DNA from: Sipunculus nudus
Lineage: Eukaryota > Annelida > Sipuncula > Golfingiida > Sipunculidae
Reading direction: 5' to 3'
Assembly: GCA_026874595.1 (NCBI GenBank)
Contig: CM049319.1
Coordinates: forward strand, 12,739,601-12,803,600
Length of the DNA: 64,000 nt
Positions 25,145-39,010 of the stretch are shown here, piece by piece (positions within the stretch are counted from its first letter, which is position 1; each line of letters begins with the position of its first letter). A program made the translations under genes and the position numbers. The notes below the pieces were generated by a model. That model did not search any database. It was not told the origin of the DNA and saw only the letters and a program-made list of their open reading frames with translations.

Positions 25145-25690
25145 GGGGAAAAATACAGACTTCTTCAAAGGTCACAGCATTCACAAATAATTTTTATTCC
25201 TGCTGATTTAACCTTGAAGTCAAAGTCACCTGTTTTTTTTAACACTAATTCCGAAATTTTGCTTGAAACATTCCTCCAAAGTGAAAGTAGAATTTCAAGA
25301 AAATATACTAATTAGTGGTTCAAAAGTTATAGCATTCTCAAATAAATTATATTCCAGCTGATCTGACATATCAAAAGATCCACTTTAAGGTCACCAGTTT
25401 TCAACTAGTCAAAGAACCTGGTTGAAACAATTAGTGTTTTAAATTTGAGGAAAATAGATGCAATAGTTCAAAAGTTACGGGGTTCACAAAAAAAAATCTA
25501 TTTAGGCCAATTTGAACCTGATGATGACGGTCAAGGTCACTGGTTTTCAAACCTGTCAGACACATTGGTAGAAACAATTCCAATTTCAAATTTCATGAAA
25601 AATGATTGAGTCCTTCAAAAGTTATTGCGTTCACCAGAAATGACAAAGATGACCCCGACTACAATAGACCCTATATTTGTGAGAATCCAA
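25145..25690. repeat. Degenerate tandem repeat, about 150-bp unit
   Basis: Three to four units each contain a GGTTCAAAAGTTATAGCATTC-like phrase (about 25318, 25478 and 25612) and a GTCAAGGTCACTGG- or GTCAAAGTCACCTG-like phrase. Divergence between units is high. It resembles the tandem cores of the 52-55 kb elements in organisation but not in sequence. Confidence 0.5.
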
Positions 25691-26838
25691 ACAGACTATT
25701 GTTATAGCAGGGAAATGTTATTAATATAAGTTGTGTTTTAATCTACTAAAATGAGCACCCATTTTCCTTATTTCTCCAATGGGTCTGTGACAGTTCTGGA
25801 TAACTGCTTGTCCTAATGATTGCAATTCACTCTGCAAAGTGACAAGAATACATACATGGAGATGATGCAGATTGTTAAATATTTTGGATTAAGGAAAATC
25901 ATGGCTTCATAATCTTCTGCAAATGGGTAAAATGTCCCAATATCACCTCATAACAAAAGTTAAATCATAGTAGGATAAGCCTTCAGTTAAACAAGTTGAA
26001 ACACACATACCCACAAGATTTGTGACTACATTAATTTTAACTCCTGGTAATAAATAATGAGCAACCATGACCTTATTGAGGACAAGACAAAACATGCGAT
26101 CATTTTTGCACTTGTGTGAAACCAAACTTTATTACATGAACAAGTTTCTTCAGTGAATATTGTCACTATTATGAATGAAACAATAGATATGTCACATTCA
26201 CCAATAAAATTGTGTTATATATATTAAACAAGATGGCAATTTTTTTGCACAGGTTCATTGAAAGATGGATTGAGAGTAAAAACAAACTTCTTCAAAATAA
26301 CAAAGTTTGTAATCACCACAGGAAGGAATCTGATTTCAGTGATCCCCATGACAGCTAGCATTCCTGATGAAATTTAATGAAAAAATATGAAACATACTAC
26401 AATATCCTATCCTGATATCTTCAAATGGTAGTTCAATTTTCCTCAAATCTGCTACCTTTACCTCTCTGAGCATGACAGAACACGTGTTTTCATAAAGATT
26501 TGTTTGCCCACAAAATGGAACATGAAAAGTGTAGCAAATTTATTCTCAGGAAACTTGGTTTTACTTGTAGCCAATATAGGAAAAGAAAAACTCTTACCAG
26601 GTAAGAATCTGGTATTGATATGGATTCCCAGGATATCCAAGAAAATCCTTTTTCTTGACTTTGACTCTCTCTTTCTCTTAATCTTTCTCTCTCTTCCTCA
26701 TAAATTTCTTTCTCTCTCATAATTTCTCTAATAATTTTCTCATTGGTCAGATTACGGTCATTACCATTCTTTGCTCTGTGCAAACCCTGGTGGTGAAACC
26801 CAGAAAACATTGCAATATATAGCAGTGGTTAAACAAGG

Positions 26839-28742
26839 GACCTATGGGTCACTGTGCTCAGCTGACGTTAACCTTGAAGGTAAAAATCTAAAATCATATC
26901 AAATGGAGATAAAGTGTAAGAGGAAGAGGTAATAAAGGCCATGGTTGGTTTATATGATTGGTTTGTATTGTTGAGCAAGAAATTGTTGCAAAAAATATTT
27001 TGTGACCTGACCATGTGTTTCCTTATGTTGAAACTAAAGCATGAGAGCAGTTTGTGAACAAATGATCTGTACTATTACCATGATCATTAGTTGGTTTTTC
27101 GATTAACTGTTGACATTTCAGTAGTTTACACATTTTTTCAATTGAATCTATTTTTTTGTATAATATATATATTATTAAATATATATGTATTTTTTTATGA
27201 AATGTATACAGTTGAAATAGAGCTAATAAACAACATAAAAGAGGGCAAACAAAGCCTGATCTCAAATTCTGCTGAGGCAGGAAAATAATGAACAAATGCT
27301 TGCATTAAATCCTCATTTTTTTATCACATCAATTATTTTCTAATTTAAGTTTATATTTCTATACATTTCCAATTTAACATATATATCTGAATATAAAAGT
27401 TGATTCATAATTCTCAATTGCATCATCATAAATCTCAATCTTGTCAGATAACACCACATCATGCATACAAATGTTTATTAATTTTTTACCACAAAAAATA
27501 TATCTTTTAAATCTGCAAAACAATAAATATCTAAAAATAATATTTGATTTAGATTTCACAATTTTTAATTGTGTCTTTATTTATCCATAATGTGCTTCAT
27601 ATTTTATAATAATTTAAGCATACTGATGGGTTCCTTTATATTTGTTAAAATCATTTAAAAGAAAATTGATTTCTTTAAAAATGCTACATTACACAACATT
27701 GCATCTTCTGGATTACACCTTGAATTATTTTTTCAAGGAAAGTTTTTGCATATCGGAGTGGAAACAGCATTACAATTAAGGAGATACAGTGAAAACAATA
27801 ACAATTACTGCATAACACTTGGTGGGTTGGGTTTGGGTTTGCCGGGGGGGGGGGGGGGGGGGGGGGGGGTGATTGGGGTGATGATATGAGAATAACTGTA
27901 CACCTGTCACAGCAGGGGATCTCCCCCAGTGACTGTAACAAATCAGAAACCCTGGCATAGCTGACTTCCAGTGACCTGGAGTGGGACCCTGCATCTGTAA
28001 TCAAAGCAAGTGACTACAGAAAAAAATCAATAACTAGCTTAATTTTCAAGCTTTTATTTCCAAATTTCAGATTTAAACAAACTAAATATTTATGTTTACA
28101 TGCTGTGAAAATTAAATCAATGGTGCTCACAGGAAAAAAACGTGCCATGGTCAAAGTTGGGCAAAATTTAAGGTACTGATTTTTTTTTTATGCTAATAAC
28201 TTAAAAAATTTACAAAATTCAGATCTAATTTTGGGTAAACAATTGAATCTTAATTAAACATAGTTATATACTTGAAAAAATAGACTCTAGTTTCAAAATT
28301 TTTCATGTTAAGTGAGTTATTATTTTTCCTGATTTTTTACAAAGTCCAATATGTTTGGGCCCACAACTTAAAGAATTTATACTTTACAGACTTAATTTCT
28401 GGCATGTACATAGGAACTATATAGAGGAATATTTATGGTAAATATGAGGAAAAACAGATGAGTGGTTTTGATATGAGGCAGTCCTGAAGTGTGAAAATAG
28501 GATTTTAATAAAAAATTGAGGTTTTTCCTTAATTTCTCAAAGGAACGAAGTCGCAAAGACCCAGTTTTCGGCTTGGTAGGAGATCTTGGGGACATCTAAC
28601 ATTATGCTGAATTTTGGATTTCTAGGTCTTACGGTTTCAAAACGTGCCACATCTACGGACGGACGGACAGACGGACAGACGGACGGACGATGGACAATGG
28701 ACCACGACTATAGCTCAGATGACTTATAGTCAGCTGAGCTAA
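26839..28742 (+). mobile_element. Hairpin-ended (GGAC)n element, possible full copy
   Basis: The 5' end has a GACCTATGGGTC hairpin (26839-26850) and the subterminal motif GCTCAGCTGAC (26856-26866). The 3' end has a (GGAC)n block (about 28658-28690) and the hairpin TAGCTCAGATGACT..AGTCAGCTGAGCTA (28711-28741), whose right arm is the reverse complement of the 5' motif, followed by A7. The 28120-28740 body matches 50160-50690 and 50820-51432. It is uncertain whether both ends belong to one insertion, since 27.0-28.0 kb is AT-rich with an extreme poly-G tract. Confidence 0.5.
27844..27869 (+). repeat. Uninterrupted G26 tract
   Basis: 26 consecutive G residues, on the template strand of BMAL1 transcription (so the pre-mRNA carries C26). 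It is the longest of seven poly-G runs in the window; the others are at about 2515, 6856, 33030, 33751, 52667 and 62322. Confidence 0.9.
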
Positions 28743-28749
28743 AAAAAGG

Positions 28750-31700
28750 AGATCTGGGATGTCTGCAGTGTATAACTGCTGTGAAAGGAACATATTAGTT
28801 CAACTTGAGGATCCATAATAGTTACGGAGACACCTCTGAATCAGATACTTTTCTAGCAACTCAGATTGACTGAACTAAGCTTGATCAAGGTTTAGATCTA
28901 TTATGCATCATTGCTTAAAAATAACCGTAAGCATAAAAAATCTAGACAAGTTTCAGTGTGAACAGTAATTATCTGGTGTATCTGGTTAATCCTTGAAGTT
29001 ATAACTTCATGTGATGAAAAGATTAGATTACATACTCATATGGAGGAACTCTTTATGAAATTTTTATCCATCTTTACACTTAAACAAATTCTAAACCTAC
29101 CAACACTTAAAAAGCTTCTAAAAAGACCCAATTTGTTCATATTGCCATGTGTATTTCTCCTAACTGTTAAATTAATCTAATAACATCCAGAATTTCAACA
29201 ATAGCATATGTAATACCACCACCTGAAAATGTCACTGACAATAGTTCTCTCAATGTTCATTGTCTGGGTGGCACCTTGTGTCCTAGCAACCAACATGAGA
29301 ATGTCATGGAAACCAGGATATTACCTGACATATTACCTGGAAGAATTAAGGTAGACAGTCAATCAGTATAGAAATGAGAATTCCTGTACTTTCAGTGGAG
29401 GTACAAATAAACTTGGTGTTCTCAGGTAATTAGTATTTAGCCAAAATCCCCCCTGGTCTAAATTCTCTCGCAAGCTAACCATACTGGAAACCATTTTAAG
29501 GAAAGCATACAGTACATAGAGAGAATGCACCTCTGCCCACATTTTTTATCCAATCTTATAAAGAATATGTTGTCTCTTTAGTTTCAAATTCTTCCACCAG
29601 ATGCCAGGGCTAGCAGTGGTTCCTGCATCTATCATCTTATCAAATAAAAAATCTCCAAAAAATTTGACTCATAATTATTCATATTTTTTTTAGATATCAT
29701 CATATAATTTACAAACATTTAAATGAACAAACAAACATGGTATAAAATTATGTAACTAATTAGCGTTACTCAATTAGAAAATATGAAGTTAAAAAATTTG
29801 ATCGTGTTTGCAAAGAAAAAAAAATAAATATTACTCTTTCACTTTCTTGAAAAACTAACTATTTAATAAGAAAGGAAAAGAAAAGAAATCCTGGTGAAGA
29901 AGCATGGTACGTATGTCTGTCATCATTCGATAAATCCCCGGGTTCTGACCTGTTATTAGATGTTGTTCACGAAGAGTCCAGATAGGTCACTGCTGTTTGC
30001 TTTATTGCCAGGAACGTCTTCCTGACTAAGTGCATGACTTCATCAGGTGGCGCATGCCCTTCCCATCAAGGGGTAGTAAATCACTGTTACTTGTGATACA
30101 AATTGCCTATACGTGATGCATTACAGGGTACACACCCAGTGGTGAGAGTTACCTTCACTTTCAATTCAAAACAAATCTATTTTGGGGCAGGAATAATCCT
30201 AAAAGAATAGGTAAAAATGAAAATGTCTAAGATTTAATTTTCATGACACGTCACTCTGTGAGCTTGTGCTTTTATCAAATTACCCAGGTCTAGCTTTTCT
30301 TTAGAATATAATCTTATAAACTGTCTGACCAGGTGCATCTCTTCTGAAGATATATTGGTGCATATTAAAGTCACTATTTATAATTAACAATGTAAAATCT
30401 GAAACTAATCAATCTGTATTGAGTCTACTGAACAAAAATAAAGCATACTGAATATATATGCTGGGGTTGCCTATTCATTTGCGATGATTTCAAATTCCCA
30501 ATATTCAGGAAAGTTAAATTATCGTGAAAATAAAATTTTTGTGAATTAGAGGTCCCAATGATCAAAGGGAAGTTGTAAAGGAAAATTTTGTTATATAAAT
30601 AATAATAGAACTTGTATGTTACCCTTGAATCAAAGACTGCAATAATAAGTGATATCAAATTTTACAAATAATCTGCCGGTGATAAACAAGAATTTCGACT
30701 TGTTCAATGTTGCCCTGATGGAGTCATTGTCAAATTTTTATGATTTGCGTACATGTTATTTAATATCACTAATTAATATTAGTTTCACTGGATTTACACT
30801 GTGTAGTAAACACTATATGGACGGATCACAAAAAATATTCCTTGCAAAAAAATGATTATGTGAAAAACGTGAATTTTCAACCCAGCAAATATTAGGCCAT
30901 AGCAACATCAGTATACGGTTGATTTGTGTCAAACTTTGTTCATATACTGAATTTAATTTTCAGGTGGTCACGTTATAATTTTACCTTCTTGTATTTTGCA
31001 TGTCAATAATCACGTGTAAAATTATAAATTTTCAACACATCTGTTATGGTTTTCTTTCTTGATGACTAGAGTTTAATTTTTGAAATTTTGTATTCAGTTC
31101 TCATGTATAAGTCATTCCAGGACTGACTCAGTTGTAACCATGTTCTAGATTATTTTATATATCCATGGAACAGTTCAGGAGTCAGATCCAAATAGAGAAC
31201 TAAAATCTGTGGAGGTATGGAATATCTGAGTTTATCTTATCCATGTGTGTTTTTCTTTTCTTGTTTTTCATGGAAATCCTAGTTATTCTTAATTGTTACA
31301 CTTGTGTTTGGGGAAACAATGGACTGATTTAAAGTCTAATGAATGAAAGTAAGACCATGACAAATTCCTGAAACTTAGTGGGGGGCCAGTTTTATAAACG
31401 CAAGAATTAGAGTCAGTGTAAAAGTTCCTTACTGATTTCTGTAACAGAAATCTCTTAATTCCATGTATTCACATGGACTTCAAGTTCCCAATCTCAAAGA
31501 TTCATCTCAACAATGCTTTGATTATGTTTTTATCATTAACTGTTTACTACCTGGTTTGGTAATGACTTATTTGCTCTGTATAGGAATCCTGAAAAAAACA
31601 CAAATCAACTCTGTTCTAACGGCACTTAAAGCTGCTGTGATTTTTGTCACTGTTAAAAAAGGGAAGTTATCATCTGTTTATATTTATCTCAGGCAGAGAA

Positions 31701-32870
31701 TTTTTTCACAAAATCTGGATTGCTTCAGGGCATTTCAAATAGACATGGCCATCACTGATGCACTGAATCTTAAGTGCAATATGGGAATAAACGTAACTTT
31801 AAATGGTGATGATGCTAAAATGACAGACTTTTGATGCTTCACATGAAAGTTTTAATGCCACTGGTTTTTTATCAATCCTTTCTTTTTCTATTTGAATTTT
31901 TTTAGCAAAATACTTGTTCAGCCATGAGCATTAAAAAAGTTAAATTTCAAATTGCTTGACTGTATCATGTTATAAACCTGTAACTAGTGGTGGGCCGATC
32001 ATCAAGTTTTTTCGAAAGTCTGTCAGTTTGCTGTCACTTTCAAGCGCTCGATACCATAGGCAACTATCAATTTCATCATAATAATGATTGTTTTCTTTCA
32101 AGAATGCATTTATGTTATAGGCAAATATTATTCTTCCATTTTGTTACCACATTCCACGCTTCATATAATGAATCTTCCATATGTAACTGAGTATGACACG
32201 GTAGGTGCAAGAATGGAGTACCTACTAAACTTATTATCTGTGAACTCGCAGGGAGCTGCAGAATTAGCGGAGGGTTTTCTAACGAGATGTACATTGCAAA
32301 ATATGGGCGGGATGGCGTTAAAATACCCAAAAAATTCTTCAGGTCTATGCCAATTTTGCAAGATTCTCTTTGAAATAATTGATGCCAGGTGCCGCTGTTT
32401 AGGGCGTCCTTAAAATTCTTTGTTGGGGCTAAACCGGCCGGTCAAGTATTTGATTTCGGCTTGAATTTTTTTGATAATTCTGCATTTTTTTTGGTATGAT
32501 CTGCCCTAAACGCACCTGGGCCCGTAATATCTGCCTTCATGTGCTGGAAAAACAGCCCCTCTATAGGCCTAATATTCTTATATGCTGTTAATTCCCATGA
32601 TGTAAGGTATAACCCGATGTTGCCGATCGTTTAATTTGATCATTAAGATTAGTTTGATTTTGTGTATATACGTGGAAGGATCAGTACATTCGTGTGCGTG
32701 GAGAATACCTACCAGGGAAACGCAGGTACAGTTTCACAGATAATTTAATTATTTTCATATTTCTTTGATAATTGCATATATTTGTCTGAACCGATTAATA
32801 ATCGATCATCAATCGGTTTGCTCAAACTGATGATTGATTATGAAACCCCCCTCCCCTGTCATTTACTGTT
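28750..32870. other. Gene-free intronic stretch
   Basis: BMAL1 intron 2. A CpG-containing patch at 29930-30130 and another at 32200-32420 hold short open frames, but neither shows a recognisable domain or convincing splice sites. No repeat match within the window was noticed. Confidence 0.4.
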
Positions 32871-32874
32871 TGAG

Positions 32875-33110
32875 CTAGATCTCAAATATGTCTCATTTTC
32901 AAAAGCTGAAACATGAGCACAATATTAGTCCGAAGTTTCAGATTTGCATCTGGTTTTTATTTTTGAACTTGACCCTATTCCACAGATTGCACACTTTTTA
33001 GCCTAAAACCAAAATGTGGGCCTCGGGGGAAGGGGGGGGGGGGGGTCCACCCTTCCAAATTCGAGTGATCACTTGGTGATTGCACACATCTACTTGAAAT
33101 CTTGTTAATG
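32875..33110 (+). repeat. Dispersed repeat shared with 62185-62365
   Basis: Shares TTCAAAAGCTGAAA, AATATTAGTC, CAGATTTG(C/T)ATCTG, a poly-G run, and CTTGGTG(A/G)TTGCA in the same order. No protein is encoded. Confidence 0.65.
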
Positions 33111-34724
33111 ATATGCTAGGCTTTCTGGAAGAGCAAATTTACCCAAGTTCAATGTAGCTGGTGACAAAATAAGACTGAAAGTTGGCAGAGAAACGTTACT
33201 GGAGGCAGTATGTTTTACATTATCCTCTTAAAGATGCTGACAGCAAGACCAGATTAATTTCATTCTCAACATTTTTTTTTTAATTTTTCACAGCTCTCTT
33301 TTAATGGTTGGCTCCTACCTATGTCATGCAGCTAGGCTTCAGGCATCTAACATAAAACAAAGTGTTAAATGCCTAAAGAACTTACACCTGCACTCAACTG
33401 AACTAGTTCATGGAGTAGAAACATTCCGAAAATGCTTTGAAATAATTTACCTGGGAGTCCTACAGACATTCTGCTAAGAAAAAGGACTTTAGCTTTAGGG
33501 TGTAGTAGGGCTCTTCACACTTTTCTTGTAAAAAGATGTGTAAAATCAAATTATCCTCCAGGCAAAAGAAATGTTCAATCTTTTGAGAGCATAAGTAATT
33601 AGATTTCTAAATAAGGAATACAGTCGAATAAATCAGTTTATTACTTACACTTCACTGCACACTCTGAACAGCTTCAAAATTGTAAATCTTGACTTACATG
33701 TTTAATTCATATATGTAACAAATAAATGTCTAAACAGTGTTGTATTCCAGAGGGGGGGGGGGGGATGTTTCTGAATTCTCTCAAAGCAGGTCTTGGCGCC
33801 AACAGGCCCTCTGCAATGTGGCTTGCCCAGCAAAGAGCAGAAAATGCTTAGGTAAAGAGTCAAGAGTATATGGCTGCATTCTACCCAAATCAATGAAAAG
33901 AAACAAAATGCAACATTTGCAAAGCGGTAGTGACAAATTCCAGAGGAACTACAAATATTAATACACATTTGAGAAGACACCATAAAATAGATTTCACAGT
34001 GGCTTCATATCCCCTGGACATGTGTCAACTGCAGTGACCAAGTGAATCATTTTGACCCTATCAGTGACCCTGAAACCAGACTAAAAATGAATTAAAAAAG
34101 ATGATTCATCATATAGTATCAAATGGGCTGCTTAATGAAACACAAAAAACTATTTATGATTTTTGCAATTTGTTAAAATAAGTTGTTGATGGTTGTGTTA
34201 AAACTCTAACTGTCAAGATTAAGTTTCTTTAAAGGAACACAGTTTTATGATGGTGTTGTCTATTAAATGATGAAGATGATAACTGTTTGATAAATTTCCC
34301 ATAGTGCACCCCTATGAACTGAACATGCTACATAATCAGATCTGTTTTCTAAATAAATCCTCTTGACACATACAGCATGCAATGTTTCTCATAACACACA
34401 TGATCTCTGACATGAGAGATACTAGAATTAAGTGATATGCTAGCCCATAAGAATGGACACCTCAATTGCTTTTTGTTAGAGACTGACGCAATGTGAAGTC
34501 CATAGATGGCCCCTAAATTTAACTGTGATAATAACACTCAATACACAACAATGGAGTTAACATATATCCACTGATTAATGTTTCAGTACATTTATGTGTA
34601 TTGTATATTTTTTTTAAAATATAAACTTATTTATTTAACATGGATTGTACAAATAGCTATTATAACTAATCAAGGCACTCTCCATGGCTCCAATGGTGGC
34701 ATTCATGTGCAGTCATTTTCATAG

Positions 34725-34952
34725 TAAGCAGTTTTGAAGTGTTATAACAATAGGTTTTTACTAGAAAATGGAGGTTAATTTCTCATAGGAATAAAGCCAG
34801 AGTGATCTAGTTTTTGGTTTAGTAGGAGAACCTGGGGACAACTTACTGTTTGTAAAATTTTGGATTCTGAGGTCTAACGGTTTCAAAATATGCCTTGTTA
34901 ACGAATGGCCAGACAAAGGAACATCACTAAGTCAGCTGAGCCAAAAATGGAG
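34725..34952 (+). repeat. Degraded 3' part of a (GGAC)-hairpin element
   Basis: Matches the 28.4-28.7 and 51.2-51.4 kb region: GTTTTTGGTTTAGTAGGAGA, TAACGGTTTCAAAA and the end module AAGTCAGCTGAGCCAAAAA. The (GGAC)n block and left hairpin arm are largely lost. Confidence 0.65.
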
Positions 34953-35230
34953 TTTATTATTAAAAAATATATAATAATTGTTATTTGTATCATATCTCAA
35001 AACTATGACCTATGTTAATTTAATAATTTAACCTTTAAAGTATTACATGTGTTATTCATTTACTGACCAAAATGACTGTGTCACAGTTGAATACATCCTT
35101 GTTTGGTTTTACAGATGATAGTAAACTGCATTTCATACATACAGAGAATCAATATATATGTCAGACATGCCGTTCTGGACCATTCGGTTACCAGGTTCTG
35201 GTCTAGCCCTATTCCTGAATGTGAGTAAAG

Positions 35231-36245
35231 ACTAGATGTGTCGGAAGGACACGAATGCCCCCGCCTTGGGCAAATTAGAAACATTTGTAAAATTTGGAAA
35301 ATTTTTTAAGTTCAGGAGGTGTCGTATGGTCAAAAGTAGGTCAACAAGGGCAAAATGCAAAATCGATCTGTAACGGGTCATTATCAAGCAACACACCAAA
35401 AATTATGCCATTATATGCAGGCATTGTGAAAAAAAGTCCATACATGTGTATTTGTCATGAAATTTCATATTTTTCATGAAAATTTCTAAGTTTAGGAGCA
35501 GTAAAACGGTCAAAAGAAGGTCAACCAGGACGAAACGCGAACTCGATCTGTAACTGGTCTATATCTGTCCACACACCAAAAATCAGGCCAATATCTGCAG
35601 GCACTGAGAAAAAAAAAACGTACATGTGTATTTGTGATGAAATTTCATATTTTTCATGAAATTTTCTATGTTCAGGAGCCGTAAAACGGTCAAAAGTAGG
35701 TCAACCAGGACGAAATGTGAACTCGATTTGTAACTGGTCTATATCTGCTCACACACCAAAAATCAGGCCAATATCTGCAGGCATTGCGAAAAAAAGTCCG
35801 TACATGTGTATCTGTCATGAATATTTCTATTTTTCATGAAATTTTCTAAGTTTAGGAGCCGTAAAACGGTCAAAAGTAGGTCTACCAGGACAAAACGCGA
35901 ACTCGATCTGTAACTGGTCTATATCTGCTCACACACCAAAAATCAGGCCAATATCTGCAGGCATTGCGAAAAAAAGTCCGTACATGTGTATCTGTCATGA
36001 ATATTTCTATTTTTCATGAAATTTTCTAAGTTTAGGAGCCGTAAAACGGTCAAAAGCAGGTCAACCGGGACGAAACGCGAACTCGATCTGTAACTGGTCT
36101 ATATCTGCCCACACACAAAAAATCAGGCCAATATCTGCAGGCATTAGGAAAAAAAGTCCGTACAACTGTTTCATTTCGGAATGACGGAATGACGGACATG
36201 GGTAAAACTATATGCCCCGGCCACTTTGTGGCGGGGGCATAAAAA
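35231..36245 (+). mobile_element. Hairpin-ended tandem-core element, family A, complete
   Basis: The 5' end ACTAGA is followed by a GTGTC-GGAAG-GACAC hairpin (35238-35252) and the motif ATGCCCCCGCC (35255-35265). The body is about five tandem units of about 180 bp (phrases TTCATGAAATTTTCTA, GTAAAACGGTCAAAAGTAGG and CCAAAAATCAGGCCAATATC). The 3' end is a 29-bp hairpin (36212-36240) whose right arm GGCGGGGGCAT is the exact reverse complement of the 5' motif, then AAAAA. No coding capacity; it lies in BMAL1 intron 2. The organisation fits Helentron-associated/pearl-type elements. Confidence 0.85.
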
Positions 36246-36832
36246 TACTGAATAATGCTGCACATACTTTTGGGAAAGTTTCACCCAAGTTGAGCCTACT
36301 CATAACTTAAATCTGTAATTTCATCATAATCGAATTCCATTCATCCCATAGAAAATTCTAATTATGGAGTTACAAATAAATGACAGATACAATGAATAAT
36401 TTGATTATGACCAAACTGACATGAAGAATTAATTAATGGAATAAATGAATACTAATGCTTTTCATGGCATACTTAAACCTTTCTCTAAATTGAAATATGT
36501 TAAACTTATAATAATATTGTAAAAACATTTTATAATATGTAATATTAAAGATTTTTTATTTATTTAAGTTTATAACTTAAGCAATAATGAAGGAACATTA
36601 CCAGTCAGTGCAGAGCTGTTTACATATTAAACAACACTTATATCAGGGATTATGAAATCTACATAATTTAGTCCTACAAAATTTATATTATCAGCAATAT
36701 TGACAGTTAGAAAGATGATAATACAGTATGCTTTAATATAAACCATGAACCATTTGAATCAAAATAATTAATATCAACATAGAACAGGAAATTAACAAGG
36801 CCTTCAGGCCTTATATAAACCTGTGCAATGGG
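36246..36832. other. AT-rich gene-free intronic stretch
   Basis: Nothing recognised beyond A/T-rich low complexity. Confidence 0.4.
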
Positions 36833-37700
36833 ATATACATCAGGTATATTCCTTTAATACTGGACCATTACTTTTCAAGTACACGTGTGAAATGTTTATG
36901 TACAATGCAGGTCCTATATATTTTGAACCTGTGTATCAGCCCCAATTTCACAAACGTCACTTCTGAAATACTGGCATGGATGTACACAACACAAAATGAA
37001 TGTAGGTGGTGCCATCAGTATTGTGTATGGGAAAGCTATCAAAGATGTATGGGCATGCAAAATTTCAGGCGGATACTTCAAACCACTCTTGGGCTATGTG
37101 TAAAGATGCATGAAACCTTAATACAATTGTAGGTGGTGCTTCAAGTCTGGTATACAACAAAACTATTTGAGATGTATGGACATGCATAATTTCAGGCCGA
37201 TAAATCAAATCAGCCTTTAGAAATAAGGAGCATACACAGTGCAAATTTATTGTAGGTGGCGCCACCAGTCTTGAATAAGAGAGAGCAATAAAGATAAGAT
37301 GCTTGGACAGGCCAAAATTTCAGGCAGATACATAATACAATTCTGGAGTCAGGTGCACTGGGCAGACCAAGCTCAGCTGAGGCAGGCAGTTGTCCCAAAT
37401 GAACTGGAACAAATTGCCAGCTGCAGCTACTGCACTGAGTGAACTCTTGACCTGTACTTGGCTGTACTGACTTAACTCTTGACCTATTCTGATACAGTTG
37501 GCAGTCTGCTAAAGCAATATATAGAAACAGACTGAAACCTGGCCTGTTGCCAAATCTGAAATAGTTGGTAGTCTGCCAAGCTATTTATAGAGAAACACAA
37601 TCTTGGCCTCTTGGTTAATCTGTTTACACAAAATGAAAAGCCTTTAGCTACAATGCTTTTTTCAAGCTGACATATTCATATAAATTTTCTTATTAAAATG
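36833..37700 (+). repeat. Tandem-core repeat, family E, copy 1
   Basis: Matches 55385-56520 in order: CTGGACCATTACTTTTC start, units with TTGTAGGTGGCGCCACCAGTCTTG, then CAGTTGGCAGTCTGCTAAAGC-type units and the tail TTCAAGCTGACATATTCATA. It contains a perfect GGTGGCGCCACC at 37255-37266. Confidence 0.75.
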
Positions 37701-38039
37701 TTTAGGATAATCACAGATGCTTACTGAAAGCTAAATCAGAATACAGGTTTATTTCCTTCATGGAATTGTCTTACACATAAGATAGATATGGACAGCAATT
37801 ATTTATGTTGCCTGTACAGCTCTCCTTATACACCGACAGAGCTTAGTCTGTTAATATAGTAAATCTACTACTAAGTATCTAATAGTCCAATAATGTGGTC
37901 CAAAAAAATGGTCCAATTATTCAACCAAAAATCCCTTATATAAACTTGAACAAAGTTACCTAAAGTAGTTTTTGTGCAACGATACAGAATCTGAAACAAA
38001 TAGTTTTGCAGAATATACTAATGCATTCCCTTAGTCTGA

Positions 38040-39010
38040 TGTACGTTTACTTGGTCAAAAGACCAACTTCAGCTTTCTATAACTCAAAAAAATCAATGGA
38101 CCAGATCTATTTTTATATAAATGAGAGACCCTTACAGTAGGATTACCAGTATGTTTGCAAAGAATTAAACCATTCAGTTTACAGTTTCATCATAAAACAT
38201 TTCTCATGTAGTGGCTGAAAGAGGCTAAAATTACAAGCTTTTTGCCTTTAAAAAAACTGCTTAATGTAGATGGTGCCACATTAACTTAAATTACAGTTTG
38301 AGTCATGTGACCAACATTTGCACAAAAGATTGTAATGTTAGTGTGCTTACTTGGCCAAATGGCTCAATTCAAATCTTGTAACTTAGCCAAAATTCATTGA
38401 ACCCAAACCACTTGTACAAATTTGAGAGAGCTCATCTCTGGGATCATTTCTGTGAAATATTGAAAAATTTGGCTGAATGATTTCAGAAATGAAGAATTTC
38501 AAAGGTTCTAGCTTTCCCCCTGGAAAATATGAGTCGATGCAAGTGGCACAACAAAAGGCTTAGTCCTACAACATTTGGCATGTGACTGATTTTTTGCAAA
38601 CAATTTGGTGATGCTAGCTCCTGCTGTTTCTGAGAAATTGTGGGTTAATGGTCGATGCAGGTGGCACCACCTGTACCTCAATTTCAAATGTGACTCAAGG
38701 ACCAACATTTGCATAAAATTTGATGATGATACTTCCAACCATTTCTGAGATTGTAATTTAGTTTGCTTCCTGTACCTCAGCCAAAAAACACACAACTGGA
38801 ACCATTTGAACAAACTTAAGAGTGATTGTTTCTGGGATCACTTCTGTGTAATATTGGACAATTGGGCTGGACAGTTTCAGGGAAAGAGATTTTAAAGGTT
38901 TTTAAGCTTTTCCTCTATAAAATCAAAGTCAACACAGATAGCAAATAAATAAGTTCAATCCGATAAAGTTTGACATGTGATTTTCCTCAAAATTTTGTGC
39001 TGTTAGCTCT
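38040..39010. repeat. Tandem repeat, about 400-bp unit
   Basis: Two diverged units: GGGATCATTTCTGTGAAATATTG near 38439 and GGGATCACTTCTGTGTAATATTG near 38837, with GACCAACATTTGCA recurring near 38309 and 38700. It carries GGTGGCACCACC at about 38659. Related, inverted, to part of 1700-1990. Confidence 0.6.

Noticed and set aside
26490-26810. Minus-strand frame rich in Glu/Arg (coiled-coil-like)
   Set aside because: Produced by a TCTCTTTC-type purine/pyrimidine-biased stretch, not by a coding pattern.
27684-28004. Proline-rich minus-strand frames
   Set aside because: The proline run is only the translation of the C26 tract.
29930-30130. CpG-richer patch with a short minus-strand frame (HLVRKTFLAIKQTAV)
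   Set aside because: Frame is short, without clear splice sites or family match; could be an old repeat fragment.
31463-31834. 123-codon plus-strand open frame with a hydrophobic segment
   Set aside because: No recognisable domain, no splice or promoter support, AT-rich composition like the surrounding intron; the length is plausible by chance in 64 kb.
32084-32413. 109-codon plus-strand open frame and its opposite-strand shadows
   Set aside because: Open in several frames at once, no family resemblance; probably an old repeat or chance frame.
35231-36245. Family A tandem units considered as a CRISPR-like array
   Set aside because: Units of about 180 bp repeat in full with no unique spacers, and the genome is eukaryotic.
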